Notes under the pieces: model-generated
Seen by the model: only the letters and a program-made list of their open reading frames with translations
Database searches by the model: none
What the model was told of the DNA's origin: nothing
In this document: piece after piece, positions 25,619 through 34,407 of the stretch
Position numbering within the stretch: position 1 is the stretch's first letter
Layout of the letters: every line of letters begins with the position of its first letter
Origin: Candidatus Companilactobacillus pullicola
Lineage (GTDB): Bacteria; Bacillota; Bacilli; Lactobacillales; Lactobacillaceae
Assembly: GCA_019116025.1 (NCBI GenBank)
Contig: DXCM01000065.1
Coordinates: 1-34,457 of the forward strand
DNA length: 34,457 nt
Reading direction: 5' to 3'
Made by a program: the position numbers and the translations under genes

Positions 25619-25646
25619 TATGTAAAAAATTATTTGAGCGTAATAC

Positions 25647-25702
25647 TTTACACATGAGATTTACAGTTGTAAACTTATTTTGTTGAGAAGATTACAAATG
25701 TA
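25647..25702 (+). promoter_or_regulatory. copYB promoter with two cop boxes
   Basis: -35 TTTACA (25647-25652), 17-bp spacer, -10 TAAACT (25670-25675). Cop boxes (TACANNTGTA) are TACAGTTGTA at 25662-25671, overlapping the -10, and TACAAATGTA at 25693-25702, centres 31 bp apart. Confidence 0.88.
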
Positions 25703-25723
25703 AACCTAAAAGGAAGTGGCGAT

Positions 25724-26146
25724 ATGAAAGAAATAGAAGCTATGAGTAAAGCCGAATGGCAAGTAATGAGGATTATCTGGACATTGGGAGAGGCAACTAG
25801 TAAAGAAGTTATCGATATTCTTGAACGAAAGACTGATTGGAAATCTGCCACGATTAAAACTCTGATTGTTCGTTTACAGAAGAAAAACTTTTTGAAAGCT
25901 GATGAAACTAAACGTCCATATGTATATAAGCCATTGATAGATGAGGACTTGGCAATTCATCAGAGTGTTAATAATTTATTCGATAGTCTTTGTTGCATGC
26001 GTAAGGGAGAAGCAATTAAGGACTTAGTACAAAACTCTGAGATTTCTCAAAGCGATATTTCTGACATTGTTGAAGCCTTGAGTATTAAGGCCAAAACAGC
26101 TCCAGAGAAAGTCAAATGTAACTGTTTGGAGGCAAACTTATCATGA
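25724..26146 (+). CDS. copY: CopY-family copper-responsive repressor
   Basis: 140 aa; GGAAGTGG lies ahead of the ATG. The N-terminal winged helix (MSKAEWQVMRIIWTLGEATSKEVIDIL, WKSATIKTLIVRLQKK, in pieces) is that of the BlaI/MecI/CopY group. It should bind the two cop boxes upstream and leave when copper replaces zinc. The C-terminus reads KCNCLEANLS: one CxC (Cys132, Cys134) is present, but the second CxC of the usual CxCx4CxC is absent. An adjacent pair Cys90-Cys91 exists. The end of the gene doubles as the ribosome site of copB and overlaps it by four bases (ATGA). Confidence 0.9.
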   Translation: MKEIEAMSKAEWQVMRIIWTLGEATSKEVIDILERKTDWKSATIKTLIVRLQKKNFLKADETKRPYVYKPLIDEDLAIHQSVNNLFDSLCCMRKGEAIKDLVQNSEISQSDISDIVEALSIKAKTAPEKVKCNCLEANLS

Positions 26147-28200
26147 AAGATATGAATGGAATGAAAATGGATGATCACGATCATTCAAAGATGGATATGT
26201 CTGGAATGGACATGTCCAATAGCCACATGATGATGCACGGTGGTCACATGATGGATATGGGGGACTTGAGAAAGAAATTTTGGATCTCGCTTGTTTTGGC
26301 AATACCAGTATTTGTATTATCACCATTCATGGGTTTAAATTTACCTTTCCAAGTTCAATTTCCTGGATCTGATTGGATCGTGTTGGTTTTAGCAACAATT
26401 CTTTATTTCTACGGTGGGAAGCCATTTATTACTGGTGCTAAAGGAGAATTGCAAGAGAAGAAGCCAGCGATGATGACCTTGATCACAATGGGTATCAGCG
26501 TTGCTTATATTTATAGTTTGTATGCATTTGTGATGAACGATTTAATTCATTCGTCACAACATATAATGGATTTTTTCTGGGAACTTTCATCATTGATCGT
26601 GATCATGCTATTAGGTCACTGGATCGAAATGAAATCTACCATGAATGCAGGTAATGCTTTACAGAAAATTGCCTCATTAGTTCCCGATAAAGTTCATATG
26701 GTTCATGAGGAAAAAACAATGGATCACGATATTTCAATGGTTAAAGATGGAGACATCGTTGAAATTCGTGCCGGTGAATCAGTACCATTAGACGGCCATA
26801 TCATTAGTGGTTCCAGTTATATCAATGAATCTCTAATTACTGGTGAATCAAAAGCTGTTAAAAAAGAAGTTGGTAGTAAAGTTGTCGGTGGCTCAATCAA
26901 TGGAGAGGGTACAATTCGTGTAAAAGTTGATAAGGCCGCCAACGAGGGCTACTTGTCACAGATCAGTAAACTAGTATCGGATGCACAAAATAATCGTTCT
27001 AAGACGCAATTACTAGCCGACAGAGTATCAGGTTGGTTATTCTATGCAGCTTTGACAGTCGGAATTATTGCCTTCGTTTATTGGCTGATTTTTGGTGATA
27101 TGAACACAGCCTTGAATAGATTAGTAACTGTTCTAGTTATTGCCTGTCCACATGCTTTGGGATTAGCAATTCCTCTAGTTATGTCACGTAGCACATCAAT
27201 TGCTGCTACAAACGGTTTGATCATTCGTGACAATCAAGCAATGGAAAATAGTCGAAAGATTGATTACATTGCTATGGATAAAACAGGAACTCTGACTGAG
27301 GGTAAGTTTACTGTTAATGGATTAAAGAGTATTGATTCAACGATTGATGATGATAAATTACTTTCAATTATTGCAGGGATTGAAAGTGGATCTAGTCATC
27401 CTATTGCTAATAGTATTGTTCAATATGCTAAAGATAAAAAGATTGAGATAGCTAACTTTGACGATGTTCAAGCAATCAAGGGCTATGGTATGAGTGGAAA
27501 TTTGGATAGTCACAAATATTATTTAGTCAATATGAAGTATCTAAAAAATGAAAATATTCCAGTTGATAACAAATTAGTTCAAACATATTTAGACAAGGGA
27601 AATACAATCAGTTACTTAGTGGCAGATAAAAAAGTTCTTGGATTTGTTGCCTTAGGTGATCGTATTAAGAAGAATACAATTGAATTCATCAAAGAATTGA
27701 AATCTAGAAATATTACACCAATTATGCTAACTGGTGATAATAAAAATGCAGCTGCAATTATGGCTAAGCAGATGGGCATCGATGAGTTCAGAGCTGAATT
27801 GTTGCCAGAAGATAAAAATAAAGTGATTAAACAATTAGAATTATCTGGTCACCATGTCATGATGGTCGGAGATGGAATTAATGATGCTCCAAGTCTTGCT
27901 GCAGCAACGATTGGTGTCGCTATTGGTGCCGGAACAGATGTAGCAATCGATTCTGCGGATGTGATTTTATACAATAGTGATCCGTTCGATATTATCAAAT
28001 TCTTGAAACTTTCTCATCATACTTATAAAAAGACGGTTGAGAATCTCTGGTGGGGAGCTGGCTATAATATTGTCGCTATTCCACTTGCTGCCGGGATTTT
28101 AGCTGGAATTGGATTCATATTGAGCCCAGCAGTTGGAGCCATTGTTATGTCGCTTTCCACAGTAGTTGTTGCTGTCAATGCACTAACGTTAAAGATGTAA
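26143..28200 (+). CDS. copB: CopB-type copper-translocating P-type ATPase
   Basis: 685 aa P1B-type ATPase that exports copper across the membrane. The N-terminal 40 residues are metal-binding in character (14 Met and 5 His, no CxxC heavy-metal domain). The membrane metal motif is CPH (Cys335-Pro-His337), typical of the CopB subgroup rather than the CPC of CopA. Phosphorylation site Asp379 in DKTGTLTEG, actuator TGES, nucleotide-binding GSSHPIA, and hinge MVGDGINDAPSL are all present. Eight membrane helices are expected. Overlaps copY by four bases, so both are made from one transcript under copper control. CPH pumps may carry Cu(I), Cu(II) or Ag(I). Confidence 0.93.
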   Translation: MKDMNGMKMDDHDHSKMDMSGMDMSNSHMMMHGGHMMDMGDLRKKFWISLVLAIPVFVLSPFMGLNLPFQVQFPGSDWIVLVLATILYFYGGKPFITGAKGELQEKKPAMMTLITMGISVAYIYSLYAFVMNDLIHSSQHIMDFFWELSSLIVIMLLGHWIEMKSTMNAGNALQKIASLVPDKVHMVHEEKTMDHDISMVKDGDIVEIRAGESVPLDGHIISGSSYINESLITGESKAVKKEVGSKVVGGSINGEGTIRVKVDKAANEGYLSQISKLVSDAQNNRSKTQLLADRVSGWLFYAALTVGIIAFVYWLIFGDMNTALNRLVTVLVIACPHALGLAIPLVMSRSTSIAATNGLIIRDNQAMENSRKIDYIAMDKTGTLTEGKFTVNGLKSIDSTIDDDKLLSIIAGIESGSSHPIANSIVQYAKDKKIEIANFDDVQAIKGYGMSGNLDSHKYYLVNMKYLKNENIPVDNKLVQTYLDKGNTISYLVADKKVLGFVALGDRIKKNTIEFIKELKSRNITPIMLTGDNKNAAAIMAKQMGIDEFRAELLPEDKNKVIKQLELSGHHVMMVGDGINDAPSLAAATIGVAIGAGTDVAIDSADVILYNSDPFDIIKFLKLSHHTYKKTVENLWWGAGYNIVAIPLAAGILAGIGFILSPAVGAIVMSLSTVVVAVNALTLKM

Positions 28201-28241
28201 TTTGAAATAGTTATAAGACATTTCGTCACTAATTCACAATA

Positions 28242-28277
28242 TTTGAAATTCAAATTATGGAATAAAAATTATATAAT
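28242..28277 (+). promoter_or_regulatory. Probable promoter of the antitoxin-like gene
   Basis: -35 TTCAAA (28249-28254), 17-bp spacer, -10 TATAAT (28272-28277). The -35 lies in the palindrome TTTGAA-A-TTCAAA (28242-28254), a possible autoregulatory site. Confidence 0.4.
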
Positions 28278-28361
28278 ATTGAATTACAAATAGCCAAAAT
28301 ATTGAAAATATTTGTATATGAAGCTACACTATGTGTGATATGAAATAGGTGGTGACGAAAG

Positions 28362-28589
28362 ATGGCAACTATCTCTTTCCACTTGGATGATTTTGATGAA
28401 AAGGTGATTCGCAATTATGCTAAATCGAAAGATATGAGTCTTTCATCTTTTCTTCGCTCAGTAGCTATTGAAAAAATAGAAGATGACATTGACGATGAAC
28501 TTTACGAGCAATCACTTCAAAATTCCAAGAATGAATGTCAAGATGTTACATTAGACGATTTGAAAAAAGCAATGAGTCGATATTACTAA
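28362..28589 (+). CDS. RelB/DUF6290-type ribbon-helix-helix antitoxin-like protein
   Basis: 75 aa, with GGTGG ahead of the ATG. The N-terminus ATISFHLDDFDEKVIRNYAK, then MSLSSFLRSVAIEKIEDD, is a ribbon-helix-helix DNA-binding fold of the RelB/DUF6290 kind; the C-terminal half is acidic, like a toxin-binding tail. No toxin frame (RelE/ParE or other) lies on either side: a terminator follows within 30 nt and copB precedes it. So it is an orphan antitoxin or a stand-alone regulator. Confidence 0.75.
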   Translation: MATISFHLDDFDEKVIRNYAKSKDMSLSSFLRSVAIEKIEDDIDDELYEQSLQNSKNECQDVTLDDLKKAMSRYY

Positions 28590-28620
28590 TAAAAAATTTA
28601 AATAGAATAATTCTGTATTA

Positions 28621-28668
28621 AAATAGGTAGCAAGTCCACATTTGTGGATTTGCTACCTATTTTTTATG
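28621..28668. terminator. Bidirectional terminator
   Basis: AAATAGGTAGCAA pairs with TTGCTACCTATTT, with inner TCCACA/TGTGGA and T-run TTTTTT. It serves the antitoxin-like gene and, from the other side, the histidine kinase gene. Confidence 0.88.
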
Positions 28669-28684
28669 GATAATAGTAGGATTA

Positions 28685-29677
28685 TTATTTGTAATAAGGC
28701 AAATCAAGAAAGGTAATGATAAACTCAGTACCTTGACCAACTTGTGATTTTACATCAATTGTGTGACCGAGTTTATCGATCATCTTTTTAACTAAATATA
28801 GTCCCATACCGGTAGATTTACTACCTGATTGACGACCATTGCTACCAGTAAATCCTTTGTTGTAAACACGGCTGATATCTTGATTGGCAATACCAATACC
28901 ATTGTCTTTGATATGCAATTCGATATTATTATTTTTATTCGTAGTGAAGATAGAGATTTTTCCACCACGATCGGTGTATTTCAAACTGTTGGCGACAATT
29001 TGGTTAATAATGAAGCTTAACCATTTTTCATCCGTTAAAATTTTCTTGTCGGTAATATCCAAATTGATACCGATACGTTTGTTGATGAAAAGGCGTTTAT
29101 TGGTTCGAATAGAGGCTTTTACAATATTATTGAGGTCTTGTTCCTGAATCAAATAATCATTGGAAAAATTATTTAAACGAGCAAAGTAGAGCGCTTGATC
29201 TACCAAGTAATCAATCTGATCTATTTCTTCATCAATAAGGTTTTTGTCTAGCTCGTCATCCTGAGAAAGTTTTAAGGCAGCTAGGGGAACTTTGATATCG
29301 TGAACCCAGGATTCGGTGTATTCACGTTGGTCCTTTTGATTCTGATAGAGTTCGGTTAATTCGTTGCGGTATTCTAAAGAAATATTGTTGATCTTACTTT
29401 GAATGTATTTCTGCTCATTGTTACTTGCCCCAACGAGTTCTTTAGAAAGATCCTCTTGGTAGCTTTCTAATTGCTTATACCATGCCTTCTTATGGTTATA
29501 AGAAATTGATAAATTTACTACTAAAAAGACCATTGCCAAAATCCAAGTGTAGACTAATGTTCCCGGATAAAAGTCGACGTTAGGATCAAGAAAGAGAACT
29601 ATTTCGACAAAGGTAACACCAATCAATACGATTAAAATTGAATAGATGTGATCTTTTAAATATTTAAAAAATGTCAT
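28685..29677 (-). CDS. Intramembrane-sensing histidine kinase, BceS-like
   Basis: 330 aa with two N-terminal membrane helices (residues about 10-30 and 40-58) and only a ~10-residue outer loop, the hallmark of BceS-type kinases that sense through their ABC transporter rather than directly. Phospho-acceptor His126 lies in ESWVHDIKVPLAALK. The ATPase domain shows IVANSLKYTDRGG (N box), DNGIGI (G1) and GSKSTGMGLYLVKKM (G2). It follows the response regulator by 11 nt with GAGGT ahead. It pairs with the divergent ABC transporter at 30446-33194, probably for sensing and resisting a cell-wall-active peptide such as bacitracin or a lantibiotic. Confidence 0.9.
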   Translation of the reverse strand: MTFFKYLKDHIYSILIVLIGVTFVEIVLFLDPNVDFYPGTLVYTWILAMVFLVVNLSISYNHKKAWYKQLESYQEDLSKELVGASNNEQKYIQSKINNISLEYRNELTELYQNQKDQREYTESWVHDIKVPLAALKLSQDDELDKNLIDEEIDQIDYLVDQALYFARLNNFSNDYLIQEQDLNNIVKASIRTNKRLFINKRIGINLDITDKKILTDEKWLSFIINQIVANSLKYTDRGGKISIFTTNKNNNIELHIKDNGIGIANQDISRVYNKGFTGSNGRQSGSKSTGMGLYLVKKMIDKLGHTIDVKSQVGQGTEFIITFLDLPYYK

Positions 29678-29688
29678 AATTTACCTCA

Positions 29689-30363
29689 TTAAGGAATAAT
29701 GTAGCCTTGACCAACTTTAGTAACAATATAATTTTTGAGTCCGTATTTCTCGATTTTGCCACGGAGACGGTTAATATTAACCGTTAAAGTATTATCATCA
29801 ACGAAACGTTCATCGTCCCACATGAAGTTCAATAATTGTTCACGTGTAACAATTTTACCCTGATCTTTTAATAGACGTTGAAGTAGTTTATATTCGTTTT
29901 TTGAAAGATCGATTTTGTTATCATCAATTTCTACGGAGCCACTGGAAAGATTCAGTTTCAAGCCATTATGTTCGATTACATCGCTAGTACTTTTAGTGAA
30001 GTCATAGGTACGACGTAATAGTGCATTTATTTTAGCTACTAAAATATCAACTGAAAAAGGCTTTTCCACAAAATCGTCGGCACCCATGTTCATTGCCATG
30101 ATTTGGTCCATGTTGGAATTACGGGACGAGATAATAATAATTGGAATCTTGGAGATCTTTCTGATTTCTTGGTTCCAGTAATAGCCATCGTAAACGGGTA
30201 GGTTAATATCTAGAAGAACTAAATCAGGTTTGTATTCATTGAATTGATCAATGATGTTGTTGAAATCTTTTGTGATATAAGAATTAATTTGCCATTTGGC
30301 AAGGTTCTCACTGATTAACTTGGAGATGGATTGATCATCCTCAATAATCATAATTTTAGCCAT
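29689..30363 (-). CDS. OmpR-family response regulator, BceR-like
   Basis: 224 aa. Receiver domain: acidic pocket IEDD (9-10), phosphorylated Asp52 in LVLLDINLP, and EKPF near 101. Winged-helix output domain in the C-terminal 95 residues (LSKNEYKLLQRLLKD, TREQLLNFMWDDERFVDDNTL, VTKVGQGYIIP). GGAGGG precedes the ATG. First gene of the minus-strand pair with the kinase; its target is expected in the shared 82-bp gap before the ABC genes. Confidence 0.92.
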   Translation of the reverse strand: MAKIMIIEDDQSISKLISENLAKWQINSYITKDFNNIIDQFNEYKPDLVLLDINLPVYDGYYWNQEIRKISKIPIIIISSRNSNMDQIMAMNMGADDFVEKPFSVDILVAKINALLRRTYDFTKSTSDVIEHNGLKLNLSSGSVEIDDNKIDLSKNEYKLLQRLLKDQGKIVTREQLLNFMWDDERFVDDNTLTVNINRLRGKIEKYGLKNYIVTKVGQGYIIP

Positions 30364-30445
30364 GTTAAAATTCCCTCCGTGCTAGAATGAAGACACTATG
30401 TATATAATATGATAACAATAATTATTTAATTATGGAGAAATTAAG

Positions 30446-31216
30446 TTGCAAATAATTGTAAAGAATATTTCAAAAGACTTTGGAAAGAAGCGAAACGCTG
30501 TTCATGCTATCAAAGATATTAGCTTGAAAGTGGAACATGGTGAATTTTTGGGAATCATGGGACCCTCTGGTGCTGGTAAAACGACTCTGTTAAATATGAT
30601 TTCCACCAACGAACGTCCTGATCATGGTCAGGTAATTGTTGATGGACAAGATCTAACTCAGTTGCATGATCGAGAGCAGACTAGATACCGTCGTAACAAG
30701 ATGGGATTTATCTATCAAAGTTTCGAACTGTTGGACTCGTTGAATGTTAAGGAAAATGTTATTTTACCGTTAGCCTTAAATCGTTCGAATAAGAGATTAA
30801 TTGAAGAACGTTTTAATTATATGATGAATCTACTTAACATTGAAAAATTAAGTAGTCGTAACATTGATGAATTGTCGCTGGGACAACGTCAAATTGTGGC
30901 TGCCGCTAGGGCTTTGATCAATAGTCCTGAAATTCTATTTGCAGATGAGCCAACAGGAAGCTTGGATTCTAAATCGGCGACGATTTTATTGAATTATATG
31001 CAACTGGTAAATGAACGAGAGAAAACAACTATTTTAATGGCTACGCATGATGCTTTCACAGCCAGTTATTGTAGTCGCGTAATTTTTATTAAAGATGGCG
31101 TAGTCTTTTCTGAAGTTGTTAATCCAGGTGATCGTGATAAATTTTTTGAACAGATAATTAACATGCAGCGGACAATCGGAGGGGGTAGCTATTTCAATGT
31201 ATCGCAAGATAATTAA
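30446..31216 (+). CDS. ABC transporter ATP-binding protein, BceA-like
   Basis: 256 aa, starting at a TTG (30446) with GGAG 8 nt ahead; no ATG fits. Walker A GPSGAGKTT, Q-loop FIYQSFELL, Walker B EILFADEPTG and the H-loop ATHD are present. The signature motif reads LSLGQ where LSGGQ is usual, a rare change at the second Gly of the motif. Belongs to the MacB/BceA type of ATPase that serves a peptide-detoxifying permease. Overlaps the permease gene by 20 bases and is divergent from the two-component genes. Confidence 0.9.
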   Translation: MQIIVKNISKDFGKKRNAVHAIKDISLKVEHGEFLGIMGPSGAGKTTLLNMISTNERPDHGQVIVDGQDLTQLHDREQTRYRRNKMGFIYQSFELLDSLNVKENVILPLALNRSNKRLIEERFNYMMNLLNIEKLSSRNIDELSLGQRQIVAAARALINSPEILFADEPTGSLDSKSATILLNYMQLVNEREKTTILMATHDAFTASYCSRVIFIKDGVVFSEVVNPGDRDKFFEQIINMQRTIGGGSYFNVSQDN

Positions 31217-33194
31217 ACGCAGTTTGTACAATATGCGTGATAGCTATTTAATTTACATCCTGGCTTGTGCTTTTGCCATTGGAGTCTTTGGAATTCTGAT
31301 TTCTTTGGGGGATAATCCTTCAGTTAGATTGTCGTTACGATCTTGGAATAGTTTTATCTCTGATATAACTGTCATGATGAGTGGATTATTCGCTTTCTGT
31401 GCATTTGTCTATATGGTCTATGTTGGTGGTTTCTTTATTAAGCAACAACGAAATGAGTTTCGAACGTTTGAAAAATTAGGGATGCAACGCTGGGTCATCG
31501 TGACGCTTAGTTTTATTCAAACAGCAATCGTTCAAGCTTTTGCTTGGATAATCGGATTGTCAGGAACATTGATTTTTCAGAAGTTCATGGGGATGTCCTT
31601 GTTTTATCTGATGCAGTTAAGATTCAATTTCATAATGCATATCAGTTGGAACGATGTCTTTTTGCTAGCAAAGATGTTTTTCTTTTCGACATTGGTTTTG
31701 AGTATTATTAATGCGATTAAGGCATTTCGTATCCTACAAAAAAAGTCCAATAATCGTAAAATAAGGACGCGCTGGTGGCTAAGAATACCAGCCGGTATCT
31801 TTGGACTACTGTTACTATTTAGTGCCCAGATCTGTACAATTTCGTTGTTCTACGATATGCATACGATCAGTTACTCTTCAAAACCATTTACGGAAATTCT
31901 TTTCGTTATGATAGCTGATATTTTTGGAACTTATTTGGTTTATTTTGGATTCTTGCCAACAATTTTGAATACTCTGCAACGGATTCACTCGGTTTCTTAT
32001 TCCGGAATCAATATGTTCTCATTTAAATATTTGAAGGAAAGACTTTTTCAAAATATTTCGATTCTGTGGTTTGTAACGGAGTTATCGGCGTTAGCTTTAA
32101 TGTTATTAACTTTTTGTTACTTTGGTTATCAAGCAGTCCATCGTAACTATAATAGTGCTTATCCTTTTGAACTGGCAGCTGATGAAAATACGGTTGGCGT
32201 GATCAAGCAGGAATTAAAAGAGAGTAAAGCGCATATTAGAGGAGAGTATAAGACTGAAGTTAAAATCAATTTAGTTTCATACTATCGGAAAAGTAATCAA
32301 GAATATGTTCGACAGCCGATGACATTCATGTCATATAGCGACTATATGTCTTTGCCCAAGCGGATGAGAAAATGGAATAGTAAAATCAATTCGCGTGAAT
32401 TCCTAAAAATTGATTATAACGGATCAATTTTTGATAATCGGCATTTTAAAGAACACGACATTGAGGTAAAGGATTCACCAATTATTTCCACTGTTAAAAC
32501 GGGGAGTTCATTCCCATATGGTAGTTCGATGCATTTTGGACCGATGATGGTGGTGCCTGATAAGTATTATCAAAAGATGCCTGCTGAGGTCGAAGATACA
32601 TTTTACGGCTGGGACTTTAAAAAGGGTGACCGTTTAAGTACTAAGCAATTACAAAAACTAGATAATTACCGTGATGCTTATTATATGAAAGTTGATTTCA
32701 AGAAAGCCTTGAATGATTCGACGATTGAAGTTTTGAAAAAGGATCCTCGAAATGGGGATTCCATTTATACTCAATCAGGCTTTCTAAGACAGGGTAATCT
32801 TAAGAAGAACTTTGTCCAAGGTGGCGGTTTTTATCTGTTCATTGTTTCTTTATTCAGTATCGCCTTATTGATTGCTTTGGGAAGTGTATTAACCTTGAGA
32901 ATACTTTTACGGGATGATTATCAATCAAGGCAATTGCGGACCTTACAAAAAATCGGTGTCGAGGAAAGTGAAGTTAAACGAATTGTTCGTCGTGAAAATA
33001 CCTTAACTTTCTTGATACCGTTGGTTTTTGCTTTAGCACAATCGGTTGCTGCAATTGCGATGTCTAATACTGGAAGGCATATTTCAAAGAATATTATTTT
33101 GATCTACGCCGGTTATGTCGTTTTATATGGGCTCTTCGGTTTAGTTAGTTTCAAAGTTTCCTGGCATGGGATCAAGCACAAATTTAGTCTTTGA
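31197..33194 (+). CDS. ABC transporter permease, BceB-like
   Basis: 665 aa with ten expected membrane helices and the large extracytoplasmic domain between helices 7 and 8 (residues about 320-555) that defines BceB-type permeases and contacts the antimicrobial peptide or its lipid-II-cycle target. GGAGGGGG lies ahead of the ATG, inside the end of the ATPase gene. FtsX-like regions are at residues about 50-180 and 550-660. It would signal to the adjacent kinase and protect against a wall-active peptide. Its end overlaps the convergent minus-strand gene by 11 bases. Confidence 0.9.
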   Translation: MYRKIIKRSLYNMRDSYLIYILACAFAIGVFGILISLGDNPSVRLSLRSWNSFISDITVMMSGLFAFCAFVYMVYVGGFFIKQQRNEFRTFEKLGMQRWVIVTLSFIQTAIVQAFAWIIGLSGTLIFQKFMGMSLFYLMQLRFNFIMHISWNDVFLLAKMFFFSTLVLSIINAIKAFRILQKKSNNRKIRTRWWLRIPAGIFGLLLLFSAQICTISLFYDMHTISYSSKPFTEILFVMIADIFGTYLVYFGFLPTILNTLQRIHSVSYSGINMFSFKYLKERLFQNISILWFVTELSALALMLLTFCYFGYQAVHRNYNSAYPFELAADENTVGVIKQELKESKAHIRGEYKTEVKINLVSYYRKSNQEYVRQPMTFMSYSDYMSLPKRMRKWNSKINSREFLKIDYNGSIFDNRHFKEHDIEVKDSPIISTVKTGSSFPYGSSMHFGPMMVVPDKYYQKMPAEVEDTFYGWDFKKGDRLSTKQLQKLDNYRDAYYMKVDFKKALNDSTIEVLKKDPRNGDSIYTQSGFLRQGNLKKNFVQGGGFYLFIVSLFSIALLIALGSVLTLRILLRDDYQSRQLRTLQKIGVEESEVKRIVRRENTLTFLIPLVFALAQSVAAIAMSNTGRHISKNIILIYAGYVVLYGLFGLVSFKVSWHGIKHKFSL

Positions 33195-33639
33195 CGAGGA
33201 GATAACTTTTGGTGAAGAAACCGAAATCTTCTTCATTTGTTCCCTGAATTTGTGATTGAATCTCCAATTGCAAGTGCTTATTCCATTGTTTTATTTGATG
33301 AGTTTGGGTAAAAGTCTTAAGAATTAAATATTCTCTGGGACTATCCCTTTTTTGAAAGACAGCTGTTGAGGTAGAATTAAAGGAGTATTCATTGAGACTG
33401 AATAATTTATTTTCGAAGAGTTTGGCTTGATCTGGATTGAATTTCAGATATGTCAAGGAATAAAACTTGTTAAATTCTTCATAGTCTCCATTGATACTAC
33501 GGTATTGCGCAAAAGTGGACAATTTTTTTATTAAAAGATGGTCTGCGTTCAGACTAAATAAGGGTTTTAATAAAGTATCAGCAGAAGTTTGCTGACTCTT
33601 TAAAAAATTATATGTGCCTAGCTTTAATGTTATGTTCAT
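33184..33639 (-). CDS. Hypothetical protein
   Basis: 151 aa with GAAAGGA ahead of the ATG at 33639, no signal peptide and no membrane helix. Segments of mixed strands and helices (TLKLGTYNFLKSQQ; LIKKLSTFAQYRSIN; KLFENKLFSLNEYSF; YLILKTFTQTHQIKQWNKHLQ) look like a soluble globular protein; I recognise no family. It is convergent with the permease gene, overlapping its end, and divergent from the MBL hydrolase gene 42 nt away, so the two may share a control region. Confidence 0.7.
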   Translation of the reverse strand: MNITLKLGTYNFLKSQQTSADTLLKPLFSLNADHLLIKKLSTFAQYRSINGDYEEFNKFYSLTYLKFNPDQAKLFENKLFSLNEYSFNSTSTAVFQKRDSPREYLILKTFTQTHQIKQWNKHLQLEIQSQIQGTNEEDFGFFTKSYLLVKD

Positions 33640-33681
33640 AATTATTGAAATCCTTTCAATTAAAATTTTTGGAGGTTTTCT

Positions 33682-34407
33682 ATGTTAGTTACAGTTTTAG
33701 GTTTTTACGGAGGGTATCCTTATAAAGGAGTTGGTACTTCTGGATACTTATTGCAAAACGACGGCAAGAGTATGTTGATCGATTGTGGTAGCGGTGTTCT
33801 TAATGCACTAGCTAGCTACATGAAACCAACCGATTTAGACGCTGTTGTCTTATCCCATTATCACCATGATCATACAGCAGATGTAGGTGTCTTGCAGTAT
33901 AATTGGCTCGCTGCTAAAAAAGAAAATCCACTACCTATTTATGGTCATACACAGGATTTTGTCAACTTTGCTCAATTGACAGAACCTAATGCAACTAAAG
34001 GAATCGCCTATAACGACTATGAGCCAACTGAGATTGGAAGCTTGAAGTTTGAATTTCTCAGAACAGTTCATCCAGTTCCAGCTTATGCGATGAGAATTAC
34101 CGATAGTGATGGTAAGGTTATCGTTTATACAGCTGACACCACATATTTTGACGGTTTAGTCGACTTTAGTAAAGACGCAGATTTATTAATTGCGGATACT
34201 AATTTCCCAGATGATGTAACTGGACGTAAATGGCATCTGAATACTAAAGAGGCTGGTACGCTAGCTAAAGATGCAAACGTAAAACGTCTTATGATCAGTC
34301 ATTTGCCTCAAACAGTTGATGTCGAGACAATGTTAACTCAATCACAAAAGTATGCAGGTGAAATCCCAGTTGTAAATGCTTTCCAAGGTCTAGAAATTGA
34401 AGTTTAA
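33682..34407 (+). CDS. Metallo-beta-lactamase-fold metal-dependent hydrolase
   Basis: 241 aa, GGAGG ahead of the ATG. The MBL metal motif is SHYHHDHTAD at residues about 58-67, with His about 115 in RTVHPVPAY, Asp about 152 in YTADTTYFDG and a late His in ISHLPQ, giving a complete two-metal site. Overall arrangement resembles the RNase Z-like/YhfI group of MBL proteins, without the RNase Z exosite arm. The substrate is unknown; nucleic acid or small phosphoester are both possible. Monocistronic at the end of the window; the last 50 bases show nothing. Confidence 0.85.
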   Translation: MLVTVLGFYGGYPYKGVGTSGYLLQNDGKSMLIDCGSGVLNALASYMKPTDLDAVVLSHYHHDHTADVGVLQYNWLAAKKENPLPIYGHTQDFVNFAQLTEPNATKGIAYNDYEPTEIGSLKFEFLRTVHPVPAYAMRITDSDGKVIVYTADTTYFDGLVDFSKDADLLIADTNFPDDVTGRKWHLNTKEAGTLAKDANVKRLMISHLPQTVDVETMLTQSQKYAGEIPVVNAFQGLEIEV

